In this document: positions 35,363-43,477 of the stretch, in pieces
Numbering within the stretch: position 1 is the stretch's first letter
Layout of the letters: every line of letters starts with the position of its first letter
Assembly: GCF_900091315.1 (NCBI RefSeq)
Contig: NZ_FLSP01000056.1
Location: forward strand, 1 to 55,436
Length of the DNA stretch: 55,436 bases
Direction: 5' to 3'
From: Streptomyces sp. DI166
GTDB lineage: Bacteria > Actinomycetota > Actinomycetes > Streptomycetales > Streptomycetaceae
Translations under genes and position numbers: made by a program
The notes under the pieces: generated by a model
What the model was told of the DNA's origin: nothing
The model's database searches: none
The model's input: only the letters and a program-made list of their open reading frames with translations

Positions 35363-35385
35363 CTAACCTACCAAACACTTGTTAG
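35363..35385. promoter_or_regulatory. KstR2-like operator in the ipdF / fadE30 divergent promoter
   Basis: ACCAAACACTTGTT at 35370-35383 fits the mycobacterial KstR2 motif AnCAAGnnCTTGnT at 9 of 10 fixed positions (motif recalled from memory). An outer CTAAC (35363-35367) and GTTAG (35381-35385) add symmetry. It also matches the core of the 38-bp repeat at 31008-31045 at 11 of 14 bases. Confidence 0.72.
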
Positions 35386-35402
35386 GGAAGGAGCGGTGGG
35401 CG

Positions 35403-36542
35403 ATGGATCTGGCGTTCTCCGAGGCCGAGTCGGCCCTGCGCGACCGGGCCCGCGCCTGGCTGCGAGCCCATGTGCCCGCCGAACCGCTGCCCTCCCTGGA
35501 GACCGAGGAGGGCTTCGCCGCGCACCGCGCGTGGGAGGCCGAACTGGCCGCCGACCGCTGGTCGGTGGTCAACTGGCCCGCCGAGTACGGCGGCCGGAAC
35601 GCCTCGCTCGTCGGGTGGCTGCTGTTCGAGGAGGAGTACTACGCGGCGGGCGCGCCGGGCCGGGTGAGCCAGAACGGCATCCATCTGCTGGCGCCGACCC
35701 TGTTCGACTTCGGCACGGCCGAGCAGCGGGCGAGGGTGCTGCCGCCGATGGCCCGCGGCGAGGTGGTGTGGGCGCAGGCGTGGTCGGAGCCGGAGGCGGG
35801 CTCGGACCTGGCGTCGCTGCGCTCGCGGGCCGTGCGCACGGAGGGCGGCTGGCTGCTGTCGGGGCAGAAGACCTGGTCCTCGCGCGCCGCCTTCGCGGAC
35901 CGCGCCTTCGGCCTGTTCCGCAGCGACCCCGACGCGCCCGCGCCCCATCAGGGCCTGACCTACCTGATGTTCGACCTGCGCGCCCCCGGTGTCACGGTCC
36001 GGCCGATCCGCCGCATGGACGGCAGACCGGCCTTCGCGGAGCTGTTCCTGGACGAGGTGTTCGTGCCCGACGAGGACGTGATCGGCGAGCCGGGCCGGGG
36101 CTGGCGGATCGCGATGTCCACGGCGGGCAACGAACGCGGGCTGATGCTGCGCTCCCCGGGCCGCTTCCTGGCCGCCGCCGACCGGCTGGCCGCGCTGTGG
36201 CGGGCCCGGGGCAGCCCCGAGTGGGCCCGGGACCGGGTCGCGGACGCCCTGATCGGCGCCCGCGCCTACCAGTTGTCCACCTTCGCCGCCGCCTCCCGCT
36301 TCCTGGACGGCGAGCGGATCGGCCCCGAGTCCAGCCTGAACAAGGTCTTCTGGTCGGAGTACGACATCGCGCTGCACGAGACGGCGCTCGATCTGCTCGG
36401 CGAGGAGGGCGAGTGGGCGGACACCGAGTGGGCCGAACGCTATGTCTTCTCGCTCGCGGGACCGATCTACGCCGGGACGAACGAGATCCAGCGCGACATC
36501 ATCGCCGAGCGCCTGCTGGGCCTGCCGAAGGGACGCCGGTGA
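35403..36542 (+). CDS. fadE30: FadE30-like acyl-CoA dehydrogenase (IpdE1-type subunit)
   Basis: A 379-aa FAD acyl-CoA dehydrogenase. WAQAWSEPEAGSDLASL near residue 119 is the flavin/substrate motif and YAGTNEIQRDIIAERLLGLP at the C-terminus is typical. In mycobacteria FadE30 is encoded beside ipdF and forms a heterotetramer with the shorter FadE33 to oxidise the propanoyl-CoA side chain of the bicyclic steroid intermediate. The next gene here is a short acyl-CoA dehydrogenase, fitting that pairing. I chose ATG 35403, with AAGGAG 9 nt upstream, over a TTG at 35379 that lies inside the operator. Confidence 0.88.
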   Translation: MDLAFSEAESALRDRARAWLRAHVPAEPLPSLETEEGFAAHRAWEAELAADRWSVVNWPAEYGGRNASLVGWLLFEEEYYAAGAPGRVSQNGIHLLAPTLFDFGTAEQRARVLPPMARGEVVWAQAWSEPEAGSDLASLRSRAVRTEGGWLLSGQKTWSSRAAFADRAFGLFRSDPDAPAPHQGLTYLMFDLRAPGVTVRPIRRMDGRPAFAELFLDEVFVPDEDVIGEPGRGWRIAMSTAGNERGLMLRSPGRFLAAADRLAALWRARGSPEWARDRVADALIGARAYQLSTFAAASRFLDGERIGPESSLNKVFWSEYDIALHETALDLLGEEGEWADTEWAERYVFSLAGPIYAGTNEIQRDIIAERLLGLPKGRR

Positions 36543-37492
36543 TGCGGTTCCTGCCCGACGCCGAACAGCGGGCGTTCGTCTCCTCCCTGGACGCGATGCT
36601 CTCCGCCGCCGACACCCCGGCGGCCGTACGGGAGTGGAGCCGGGGCGAGCATGCGCGCGGGCGGGCGCTGTGGGGCCGGATCGCGGCGGGCGGGGTGTTC
36701 GGGCTCGCGGCGCGGGAGGAGGACGGCGGGTTCGGACTGCGGCCGGTCGAACTCGCGCTCGCTTTTATGGAGTTGGGGCGGCATGCCGTGCCCGGTCCGC
36801 TGGTGGAGACAGTCACGGCCGCCGTGCTGCTCACCGGTTCCGGGACGGTCAAGCGGCTGGTGTCCGGGGAGGTCATGGCGACCGTCGCGCACGGGGGGCC
36901 GTACGCGCTGGACGGGGACGCGGCGGACCTACGGCTCGTGCTCACCGAGGACGGGCTGTTCCGCTCCGGGGGACACGGGCCGGTACGGGCCTCGCTGGAC
37001 CCGGCGCGCCGGCTGACCGCGCTGGAACGGGGCGAGCTGCTCGACGCCCGTCCGCCCGCCGGGCGGGCCCTCGCCCTGGCCCGGCTCACCACCGCGGCCC
37101 AGGCGCTGGGCACCGGGCTGGCGCTGCTGGAGCGGACGGTCACCCATGTCGGGCGGCGCACCCAGTTCGGGGTTCCCGTCGGCTCCTTCCAGGCCGTCAA
37201 GCACCGGCTGGCCGACGCGAAGGTCGCCCTGGAGTTCGCCCGTCCCCTCGTCCTCGGCGCCGCGCTCACCCTCTCCCCCGCCGACATCGCCGCCGCCAAG
37301 GTCACGGCCTGCGAGGCGGCGTACGGCGCCGGGCGCGCGGCGCTGCAACTGCACGGCGCGATCGGGTACACGGCCGAGTGCGCGGTGTCGCCGCTGCTGG
37401 CGAAGGCCCGCGCCCTGCGTACCGCGTGGGGCGACCCGCGCGAGTGCCGGGACGCCGTGCTGCGGGGACCGGTCAGGCGCCGGCCGGGATGA
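36542..37492 (+). CDS. Short acyl-CoA dehydrogenase subunit (FadE33/IpdE2-like)
   Basis: A 316-aa acyl-CoA dehydrogenase, shorter than usual (about 380), with degenerate flavin motifs in the middle (TALERGELLDARPPAG) and a conserved C-terminal helix bundle (RTQFGVPVGSFQAVKHRLAD, LQLHGAIGYTAECAVSP). This truncated form is typical of the second subunit of actinobacterial alpha2beta2 steroid dehydrogenases such as FadE33. Its ATG overlaps the fadE30 stop by one base, as expected for complex partners. Its 3' end overlaps the convergent VWA gene by 20 bp. Confidence 0.85.
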   Translation: MRFLPDAEQRAFVSSLDAMLSAADTPAAVREWSRGEHARGRALWGRIAAGGVFGLAAREEDGGFGLRPVELALAFMELGRHAVPGPLVETVTAAVLLTGSGTVKRLVSGEVMATVAHGGPYALDGDAADLRLVLTEDGLFRSGGHGPVRASLDPARRLTALERGELLDARPPAGRALALARLTTAAQALGTGLALLERTVTHVGRRTQFGVPVGSFQAVKHRLADAKVALEFARPLVLGAALTLSPADIAAAKVTACEAAYGAGRAALQLHGAIGYTAECAVSPLLAKARALRTAWGDPRECRDAVLRGPVRRRPG

Positions 37493-38201
37493 TGCCCTGG
37501 GCCCGCGCCGCCACCAGCCACTTCGGGAACTCCCCGACCATGCGGTCGTACAGCTCGCGGTCGGACACCTTGCGCGGGTTGCGTCCGGCGTGGAAGAAGC
37601 CCGCGTTGTCCACGCACCGCTTCTGCGGCACGGCCAGCTCGTCCAGCTTGCGCAGGTAGTCGAACTGCTTGCTGTTCGGGTCGCCGAAGCCGATGAACTG
37701 CCAGAACAGCGGGAGCCTGGCCGCCTTGCACAGGTACCGCTCGGCGGCGAGCTTGTTGATCGGGCCGCCGTCGGTCTGGAAGATCACCAGGGCGGGTGCC
37801 CGGGAGCCGCTGTCGAGGTAGTGGTCGATGACCGCGTCCATGGCCAGGTGGTAGCTGGTCTTGCCCATGTGCCCGAGCCCGGCCACGATCCGTTCGATGC
37901 GTCCCTGGTGATCGGCGAGGGCGATCTCGGTCTCGGCGTCGACATCGGTGGAGAAGAACACCACCGGCACCCGGCCGTCGTCGTCGAGATGCGCGGACAG
38001 GCCAAGCACCCGGTCGGCGAGCGCTTGCACACTGCCGTCCTGGTAGTACGGCTTCATGGAGCCGGAGTAGTCGATCACGAGGTAGACCGCGGCGCGCAGC
38101 CCGTCCAGGCCGTGCTTGGTGAGTGACACCCCGGCGCTCTTGTAGAGACTGACCAGCGCGGGCGCGGTCTCCTCCACCTTGCGCAGACTGATGGCCGACA
38201 T
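37473..38201 (-). CDS. TerF-like von Willebrand factor A domain protein
   Basis: A 242-aa VWA protein of the TerF/TerY-like group linked to tellurite and stress systems. The MIDAS motif is DYSGSM near residue 44, with the second-loop Thr in GKTSYH near 114 and an Asp in QTDGGP near 144. No other ter gene (TerD, TerC) lies in the window, so it is an orphan copy. No signal or membrane segment. GGGGGG precedes the ATG by 8-9 nt. The stop end overlaps the acyl-CoA dehydrogenase gene by 20 bp on the opposite strand. Confidence 0.87.
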   Translation of the reverse strand: MSAISLRKVEETAPALVSLYKSAGVSLTKHGLDGLRAAVYLVIDYSGSMKPYYQDGSVQALADRVLGLSAHLDDDGRVPVVFFSTDVDAETEIALADHQGRIERIVAGLGHMGKTSYHLAMDAVIDHYLDSGSRAPALVIFQTDGGPINKLAAERYLCKAARLPLFWQFIGFGDPNSKQFDYLRKLDELAVPQKRCVDNAGFFHAGRNPRKVSDRELYDRMVGEFPKWLVAARAQGIIPAGA

Positions 38202-38349
38202 CCGCGATCCCCCCTGGACTCGATCGTCTGGCTGACGAGATTACGTCACACCCGCCCCGCCCCTCCCGACTCTCACAGGTGTTCGATACTTTTGACCGCC
38301 GCCGCCCACCCGGCCGAGCGAGTGTCCGCAAGCGTTTCCGAGGAGCCGC

Positions 38350-39261
38350 GTGGAACCCGAGTCCCACGTCACGACCTGCTACCGCCATCCCACGGTGGAG
38401 TCGTACGTCAGCTGTGTGCGCTGCGAGCGGATCATCTGCCCCGACTGCATGCGCGAGGCGGCCGTGGGCCACCAGTGCGTGGAGTGCGTACGGGAGGGCG
38501 CGAAGTCCGTCCGGCAGGCGCGCACGGTCGTGGGCGGCCGGATCTCGCGCACCCCCGTGGTGACGTACGCGCTGATCGCGGTGAACGTCCTGGCGTATCT
38601 GGCGGAGATCGTGCGGCCGTCGATCGTGGACCGGTTCGCCATGGTCCCGACGGCGATGGTGGGTCCGGACGGACTGCACTACGTGTACCAGTCGCCGGTA
38701 CCGCTCGGTTTCGAGGCGGAGGGGCTGGTCGCCGGGGAGTGGGAGCGGTTGCTCACGAGCGCGTTCCTGCACCTGGAGCCGACCGAGGGAACGTTCGGCC
38801 TGGCGCATGTCGTGATGAACATGCTCTCGCTGTGGATGATCGGCCGGGCCGTGGAGACGATGCTCGGTCGGGTCCGTTATCTCGCCCTGTACCTGCTCTC
38901 GGCGCTCGGCGGCTCGGTCCTCGTCCTGCTGCTGGACGACCCCGGCACGACCACGCTGGGCGCGTCCGGCGCGATCTTCGGCCTGGGTGCCGCCTACTAC
39001 GTCGTGGCCCGGCGGGTGGGCGCCGACATGCGGGGCGTCAACCGGTTCATGGGGTTCCTGCTGCTGTGGCTGCTGCTGTCCGCGGGGCTGACCTCCTGGC
39101 AGGGGCACCTGGGCGGGCTGCTGACCGGCGGCGCGGTGGCGCTGGCGTACGCGTACGTGCCCCCGGGGCCGCGCCGGACGCTGATCCAGGCCGCGGCGTG
39201 CGCGGCTGCTGTGACAGTACTGGTGGTCCTGGCGCTGGCCCGGGTGGGAGGTCTGAAGTGA
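38350..39261 (+). CDS. Rhomboid intramembrane serine protease with N-terminal zinc-finger module
   Basis: A 303-aa protein. Residues 10-46 hold a B-box-like Cys/His cluster (CYRHP, CVRCERIICPDCM, HQCVECV) that should bind zinc in the cytoplasm. A rhomboid domain of about six helices follows. The catalytic Ser is in LGASGAIFGLG near residue 205 and the His in WQGHLGGLLTGG near 251. It cleaves membrane-protein segments; substrates are unknown. The GTG start has GAGGAG 6 nt upstream. Its stop overlaps the chitosanase start (GTGA), an unexpected coupling. Confidence 0.92.
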   Translation: MEPESHVTTCYRHPTVESYVSCVRCERIICPDCMREAAVGHQCVECVREGAKSVRQARTVVGGRISRTPVVTYALIAVNVLAYLAEIVRPSIVDRFAMVPTAMVGPDGLHYVYQSPVPLGFEAEGLVAGEWERLLTSAFLHLEPTEGTFGLAHVVMNMLSLWMIGRAVETMLGRVRYLALYLLSALGGSVLVLLLDDPGTTTLGASGAIFGLGAAYYVVARRVGADMRGVNRFMGFLLLWLLLSAGLTSWQGHLGGLLTGGAVALAYAYVPPGPRRTLIQAAACAAAVTVLVVLALARVGGLK

Positions 39262-40160
39262 GAACACGCAACATCCTGGCGTTCGCCGCGTTGCCCCTCG
39301 TCATCACGGCCGGGGCGTACGTCCTGTCCCCCTCGGACTCCGCCGAGAGCCCGGCGGCGCCGTCCGTGTCCGCCGCGCAGCAGGCCCGCGAGGAAGCCAA
39401 GGAGCGGGCCGAGTCGGAGCGGGCGGCGGACGAGAAGACGATCAGGAGCCTGCCGCCCGGGCTGGCCGAGCCGGGCAAGCGGGAACTGGCCTTCAAGATC
39501 ACCGCCTCGGCCGAGTTCTCCAGCCTCGACTGGAAGGTGGGGTACGCCAGCGTCGAGAGCAACGACGACGACTGCGGCTACACGGCCGGCGTGGCCGGGT
39601 TCTGTACCGGAACCAACGATCTGCTCGAACTGGTCGAGCGCTACACCGACGAGTACCCGGACAACGGCCTGGCCCGCTACCTTCCCGCGCTGCGCGAGGT
39701 CAACGGCTCCGACTCGCTCGACGGGCTGGACGGCTTCCGCGCCGCGTGGAAGGCGGAGGCGGACAAGCCCGAGTTCCGAAAGATGCAGGACAAGGAGCGC
39801 GACCGCGTCTACTTCAACCCCGCGGTCCGCCTCGCCAAGCTCGACGGCCTCGGCATGCTGGGGCAGTTCATCTACTACGACGCGATGCTCCTGCACGGTC
39901 CCGACCCCGAGCCCGAGGGCTTCTACGGCCTGCGCGAACGGGCGCTGCGCAAGGCCGAGCCGCCCTCCCGCGGAGGCTCCGAGAAGCAGTACCTCGACGT
40001 CTTCCTGGACCTCCGCGAGGAGGCGATGAAGCGCAAGAGGTCCACGGCCGACACCAGCCGCATCGCCACGGCCCAGCGCCAGTGGCTCCGCAACGGCAAC
40101 CTCTCGCTGAGGACCCCCCTGAGCTGGAGCATGTACGGCGAGCATTACCAGGTGCCCTAG
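39258..40160 (+). CDS. GH46 chitosanase with membrane-anchor or signal N-terminus
   Basis: A 300-aa protein. The GH46 fold starts at LAEPGKRELAFKITASAEFSS. By alignment from memory with Streptomyces N174 chitosanase, the general acid Glu 22 corresponds to Glu 86 and Asp 40 to Asp 104 (SNDDDCGYT). GFCTGTNDLLELVERYTDEYP, ERDRVYFNPAV and LGQFIYYDAMLLHGP also match. Residues 7-22 are hydrophobic (signal or anchor), then an Ala/Glu/Arg coiled-coil spacer (39-62). It hydrolyses GlcN-rich beta-1,4 polymers outside the cell. It overlaps the rhomboid gene by 4 bp and shares CTAG stops with the convergent GH113-like gene. Confidence 0.9.
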   Translation: MRTRNILAFAALPLVITAGAYVLSPSDSAESPAAPSVSAAQQAREEAKERAESERAADEKTIRSLPPGLAEPGKRELAFKITASAEFSSLDWKVGYASVESNDDDCGYTAGVAGFCTGTNDLLELVERYTDEYPDNGLARYLPALREVNGSDSLDGLDGFRAAWKAEADKPEFRKMQDKERDRVYFNPAVRLAKLDGLGMLGQFIYYDAMLLHGPDPEPEGFYGLRERALRKAEPPSRGGSEKQYLDVFLDLREEAMKRKRSTADTSRIATAQRQWLRNGNLSLRTPLSWSMYGEHYQVP

Positions 40161-41161
40161 TCGGCCCCCCACTCCTGCCTGAGCACCTCCTCCGCCGGTT
40201 TGCCGTGCGGGGTGTACGCCAGTCGCCCCGGTGTCTCCGCGCTGTCCGGCCAGTCGTCCCACATCCACCAGTGGACGCCGGCCCACCAGTCCTGGCCGGT
40301 GAAGGTGGTCAGCAGGGCTCGGTAGGCGGCGGACTGTTCGGCGGGGTCCGGGTGATGGCTGACCGTCCAGTCGTAGGGCGCCGTCGTCGTACCGCGCTGG
40401 CTGACGTAGCCGGCCTCGGTGAACAGGATGCGGCGGCCCTGCTCGCGGGAGTACGCGGCCAGGCGGGCGCTGATCGGCTGCCACGCCCGGCGCAGCCGCT
40501 CGGCGGAGTGTGTGGGGCGGTCGGACAGCGGCCAGTACGCGTCGATGCCGATGAGGTCCAGCTCCCGCCAGAAGCCGATGCGCCGGTACTCGTCGTAGTT
40601 GGCGGCGTAGGTGAGGGTCCCGTCGTAGCGGTCGCGGACCGCCTCGACGACCTCGGTCCAGGCGGCGCGGTCGCCCGAGACCCCGGCGAGTTCGGTGCCC
40701 ACGGAGAACTGTTCCGCGCCGGTCTCCGCGGCCAGTGCGGCGTAGTGGGTGATGAAGCGGCGGTACGAGGCGAACCAGGCGTCCCGGTCGCGGGGGCGGA
40801 TCCTGGCGCGGTCGATGTCGCCCGGCAGGTCAACGTGCGGCTTGATCATCACTTTCAGCCCGTGCGCGTGGGCGCGCCGCACGATCCGTCTCAGCCCCGC
40901 GTCGCTCGCCGTCTCCTGCGTGCGCCGTATCTCCGTGTCCCCCGGGCGCCGCTGGTACCAGGTCGGGGTGAAGGTGACCCAGCGCGCCCCGGTCGCCCTG
41001 ATGTCCCGCAGGAAGCGGTCGGCGCTCGGGCTGTCGTAGTCGGTGCGGTACCACGAGGGCAGGGTGATCCCCCGGTTCACGGGCGCCTCCTCGCTCTGCG
41101 GCGTACAGCCGCCTGCGGCGAGGAGGGCCGCCGCCAGTACGGCGACGGCCCTCCTCCTCAC
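40157..41161 (-). CDS. GH113-like glycoside hydrolase lipoprotein
   Basis: A 334-aa lipoprotein: basic N-terminus MRRRAV, hydrophobic core and lipobox LAAGGC (Cys 19). The rest is a TIM barrel of the GH113 type (beta-mannanase-like). It starts at RGITLPSWYRTDYDSP, has KVMIKPHVDL near residue 104, the probable acid/base Glu in SVGTELAG near 158 and the nucleophile Glu in ILFTEAGYVSQRG near 247, then WWAGVHWWMWDDW. It would act on an extracellular beta-linked polysaccharide. It lies between the chitosanase and a polysaccharide deacetylase, which suggests a shared polymer. Substrate unknown. Confidence 0.82.
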   Translation of the reverse strand: MRRRAVAVLAAALLAAGGCTPQSEEAPVNRGITLPSWYRTDYDSPSADRFLRDIRATGARWVTFTPTWYQRRPGDTEIRRTQETASDAGLRRIVRRAHAHGLKVMIKPHVDLPGDIDRARIRPRDRDAWFASYRRFITHYAALAAETGAEQFSVGTELAGVSGDRAAWTEVVEAVRDRYDGTLTYAANYDEYRRIGFWRELDLIGIDAYWPLSDRPTHSAERLRRAWQPISARLAAYSREQGRRILFTEAGYVSQRGTTTAPYDWTVSHHPDPAEQSAAYRALLTTFTGQDWWAGVHWWMWDDWPDSAETPGRLAYTPHGKPAEEVLRQEWGAD

Positions 41162-41187
41162 TGCCTCCTCACAGGCTCAGTGCCTCC

Positions 41188-43062
41188 TCACACACTCGCG
41201 GGGCTGACGAAGGTGTAGCCGAGCGCCTTGATGCCCTCGACCGTCTCGCGCAACGGCTCGACCGGGAAGTACGGGTGGTAGAAGAAGCTGGCGAACCCGT
41301 CCCGTACGGCCAGGTTGGCCTTCGCGGAGGCGATCAGATCCGCCGGCAGCCGCGGAGGGTGATTGTTGTACGCCTCCGGCTCGTAATTCCCGATGTTTTC
41401 CGGAATCACCTTCGTCCCGTACACATCACGCACCACGTACGGGAAGAACTGCCCGATGAAACGGTTCGGATCCGACGATGCCCCGCTCAGGGTTCCGGCG
41501 AAATAAAGCGACCGTTCGAGCCGGGCCGAATAGTTCGAACTGAATACCTGGTAATCCGTGGCGGACCCCGCGTAGTGCGGAGTGGTCCACAGATCCGGCC
41601 GCGGCAGCCCCGCCGCCGCGAACTCGGCGAGCGCGCTGTCCACCCGCCCCTGGGCGAAGGCCGCGGAGTCGCCGGGCACCGGCCCGTCGTAGATCACGCT
41701 GTCCGCGGCGTCCACATGGGCCGTGTAGAACTCGAAGTCGTCGCCGCTGACCCCGTTGTAGGGGTTGGCCGCGTTGCCGTACTGATGGGTGTAGCCGTGG
41801 TTCATCAGCACCGCGCCCCGGTCCAGCATGTACTCCAGCGTCTCCACCAGCTCGGGCCGGTCGGTCAGCTTCACCGTCTCCGGAACACCGTTGTTGTAGG
41901 TCCCGTTGGGGTCGCTGTAGACGGGGATCACGTTGATGCCGTACGGGATCTGCTCCTCGTACAGGTAGTCCGCGATCTCCCGCAGCTCGGACGGTTCGGA
42001 GTTGGGGCTGATGTCCTCCAGCCGCACGATCGCCCGGTGCCGCTCGGTGGTGTCCGGGGCGAGCGCGTCGAAGAGCAGGTCCTCGAAGACGATGATCCGG
42101 TCGCTCTCGGAGACGTAGGAGAAGGGGATCTCCCCGATGTAGGTGAGGTTGGACGAGCGGACCGCCCAGCCGAAGGTGTGCCCGTTGGACGAGTCCAGGC
42201 CCTCGGCAACCCGCGTGACCTGCGGATACCCGGCGCCGGTCAGCACGTTGGGGCGCAGCACCCCGCCGTCCTGCCCGGCCGGCACCTTACGGGTGAGCGT
42301 CTGCCCCTTGTACGTCACCTGCGTGACGGTGCCGACGGATCCTCCGTCCTCGTAGTACGACGACGTGGGGTCCCAGCCGTACTTCTGGCCGAACGGGGCC
42401 ACGCCCACGGCGTTCGCCATGTTCCAGATGTTGGCGCCCATCCAGGTCACGGGCTTGGTGGTGGTGAACGCGTCCTGGTAGAAGGCGGCCGGGATCGCGT
42501 CCGGGACGTCGCAGCAGTAGTAGGTGGACCCGATGTAGACGGTGGCCGTGTGGGCGTCGACCATCCCGGCGGTGTACTGCGAGACCGGCTTGGCGGTCAC
42601 GCTGCCGAAGTGGCCCGCCAGGTTGGCCGTGGCCATGGCGTACAGCTCGCCGAGGTGGCCGTAGGGGCCCGCGGTGTCGTAGAGGACGAGGGTGGACGGC
42701 TCGGCGGGGCCGACGGCGGCCGGGGCCGCGAGTGCCGCCTGGCGCCCGACCGCCCTGGCGAGCGTGGAGGCGGTGGTCGCCGAGGTGACGGCCCCCCTGG
42801 CCCGGCTGCCGACCTTGCCCTTGCCCTTGCCGCGCGCCCGGTCGTGGCGCGCGCGGTCGGCCTTGAGCTGCTGCTTCGCCCAGCCCTTGAGGTCGACCCG
42901 GTTGACCCCGGACCGCAGGCCGGGCGACTCGCCGTGCCCTCGGTCCGGTTTGCCGGCCGCCTGGGCCGGCAGGAATGTGCCGCCGAAGAGTGCGGCGAGG
43001 AGCAGGAAGACAACGGAAAGCCTGGAGAATCTCCGTCTCCGAGGCCGGATGTGTACGTGCAC
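41188..43062 (-). CDS. Secreted DUF2334 polysaccharide deacetylase
   Basis: A 624-aa exported protein with a signal peptide (RPRRRRFSRLSVVFLLLAALFG, cleavage near AQA), then a basic linker (residues 40-110). A domain of about 230 aa (TLVLYDTAGPYGHLG, YIGSTYYCCD, MGANIWNMA) has no function I can name. The C-terminal DUF2334 deacetylase has metal ligands Asp in VRLEDISP near residue 347 and two His in NHGYTHQYG near 421. PelA-type proteins are a distant parallel. I chose GTG 43062 with GGGGGGAA upstream over GTG 43077. It is divergent from the GT2 synthase operon and probably trims N-acetyl groups from its product. Confidence 0.83.
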   Translation of the reverse strand: MHVHIRPRRRRFSRLSVVFLLLAALFGGTFLPAQAAGKPDRGHGESPGLRSGVNRVDLKGWAKQQLKADRARHDRARGKGKGKVGSRARGAVTSATTASTLARAVGRQAALAAPAAVGPAEPSTLVLYDTAGPYGHLGELYAMATANLAGHFGSVTAKPVSQYTAGMVDAHTATVYIGSTYYCCDVPDAIPAAFYQDAFTTTKPVTWMGANIWNMANAVGVAPFGQKYGWDPTSSYYEDGGSVGTVTQVTYKGQTLTRKVPAGQDGGVLRPNVLTGAGYPQVTRVAEGLDSSNGHTFGWAVRSSNLTYIGEIPFSYVSESDRIIVFEDLLFDALAPDTTERHRAIVRLEDISPNSEPSELREIADYLYEEQIPYGINVIPVYSDPNGTYNNGVPETVKLTDRPELVETLEYMLDRGAVLMNHGYTHQYGNAANPYNGVSGDDFEFYTAHVDAADSVIYDGPVPGDSAAFAQGRVDSALAEFAAAGLPRPDLWTTPHYAGSATDYQVFSSNYSARLERSLYFAGTLSGASSDPNRFIGQFFPYVVRDVYGTKVIPENIGNYEPEAYNNHPPRLPADLIASAKANLAVRDGFASFFYHPYFPVEPLRETVEGIKALGYTFVSPASV

Positions 43063-43077
43063 GTTCGTTCCCCCCAC

Positions 43078-43097
43078 TTTGCCAAGCTTTTGGCAAA
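43078..43097. promoter_or_regulatory. Inverted repeat in the deacetylase / GT2 divergent promoter
   Basis: TTTGCCAA (43078-43085) and TTGGCAAA (43090-43097) around GCTT form an 8-4-8 palindrome right at the deacetylase start. The 175-bp region is AT-richer than its surroundings. It may be an operator controlling both directions. Confidence 0.5.
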
Positions 43098-43252
43098 GAG
43101 ATTTTCCGGCAGGAAGTCACCGATTGTTCTCGGCGATCAAGAAGGGTGTCAATGGGACCCGTCCGTTTGTCAAATCGACTTCTGGGACGCCCCACGGTTC
43201 TGCTACCTTCCTCTTCGCGCGATGGGGACGCGCTGTGAAATGTGGGGGGAAA

Positions 43253-43477
43253 ATGTACGGACGACCAGCTCTGGGGGCACTGCTGCCCTTGGCCGGAGCC
43301 ATGGCCGCGCCGGAGGCGATTCCGGGCCTGCCATTGGCCAAAGCTCTTCAGGCGACGGCGGGAGCGGGATTCCTGCTCTACTGCCTGACCGCCTGCCTGA
43401 TACTCACAGCCCGGACGCACCTGCGCAGACAGACCGTAAAAGCGCAGGTCAGCGCCGGGAGCAAACATGATCACTGA
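43253..43477 (+). CDS. Small membrane protein heading the GT2 operon
   Basis: A 74-aa protein with one or two hydrophobic segments (about residues 8-24 and 35-52, AGAGFLLYCLTACLILTA) and a basic C-terminus (THLRRQTVK). The ATG has GGGGGG 3-4 nt upstream. Its last codons overlap the GT2 synthase start by 11 bp, so they are coupled. It may be an accessory subunit of the synthase, as small membrane partners such as PgaD are for other GT2 synthases, but no sequence likeness is claimed. The long frame continuing upstream is a shadow. Confidence 0.72.
   Translation: MYGRPALGALLPLAGAMAAPEAIPGLPLAKALQATAGAGFLLYCLTACLILTARTHLRRQTVKAQVSAGSKHDH

Noticed and set aside
37473..38201. A tellurite-resistance (ter) operon
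   Set aside because: Only one TerF-like VWA gene is present; no TerC, TerD or TerB-like gene is adjacent.
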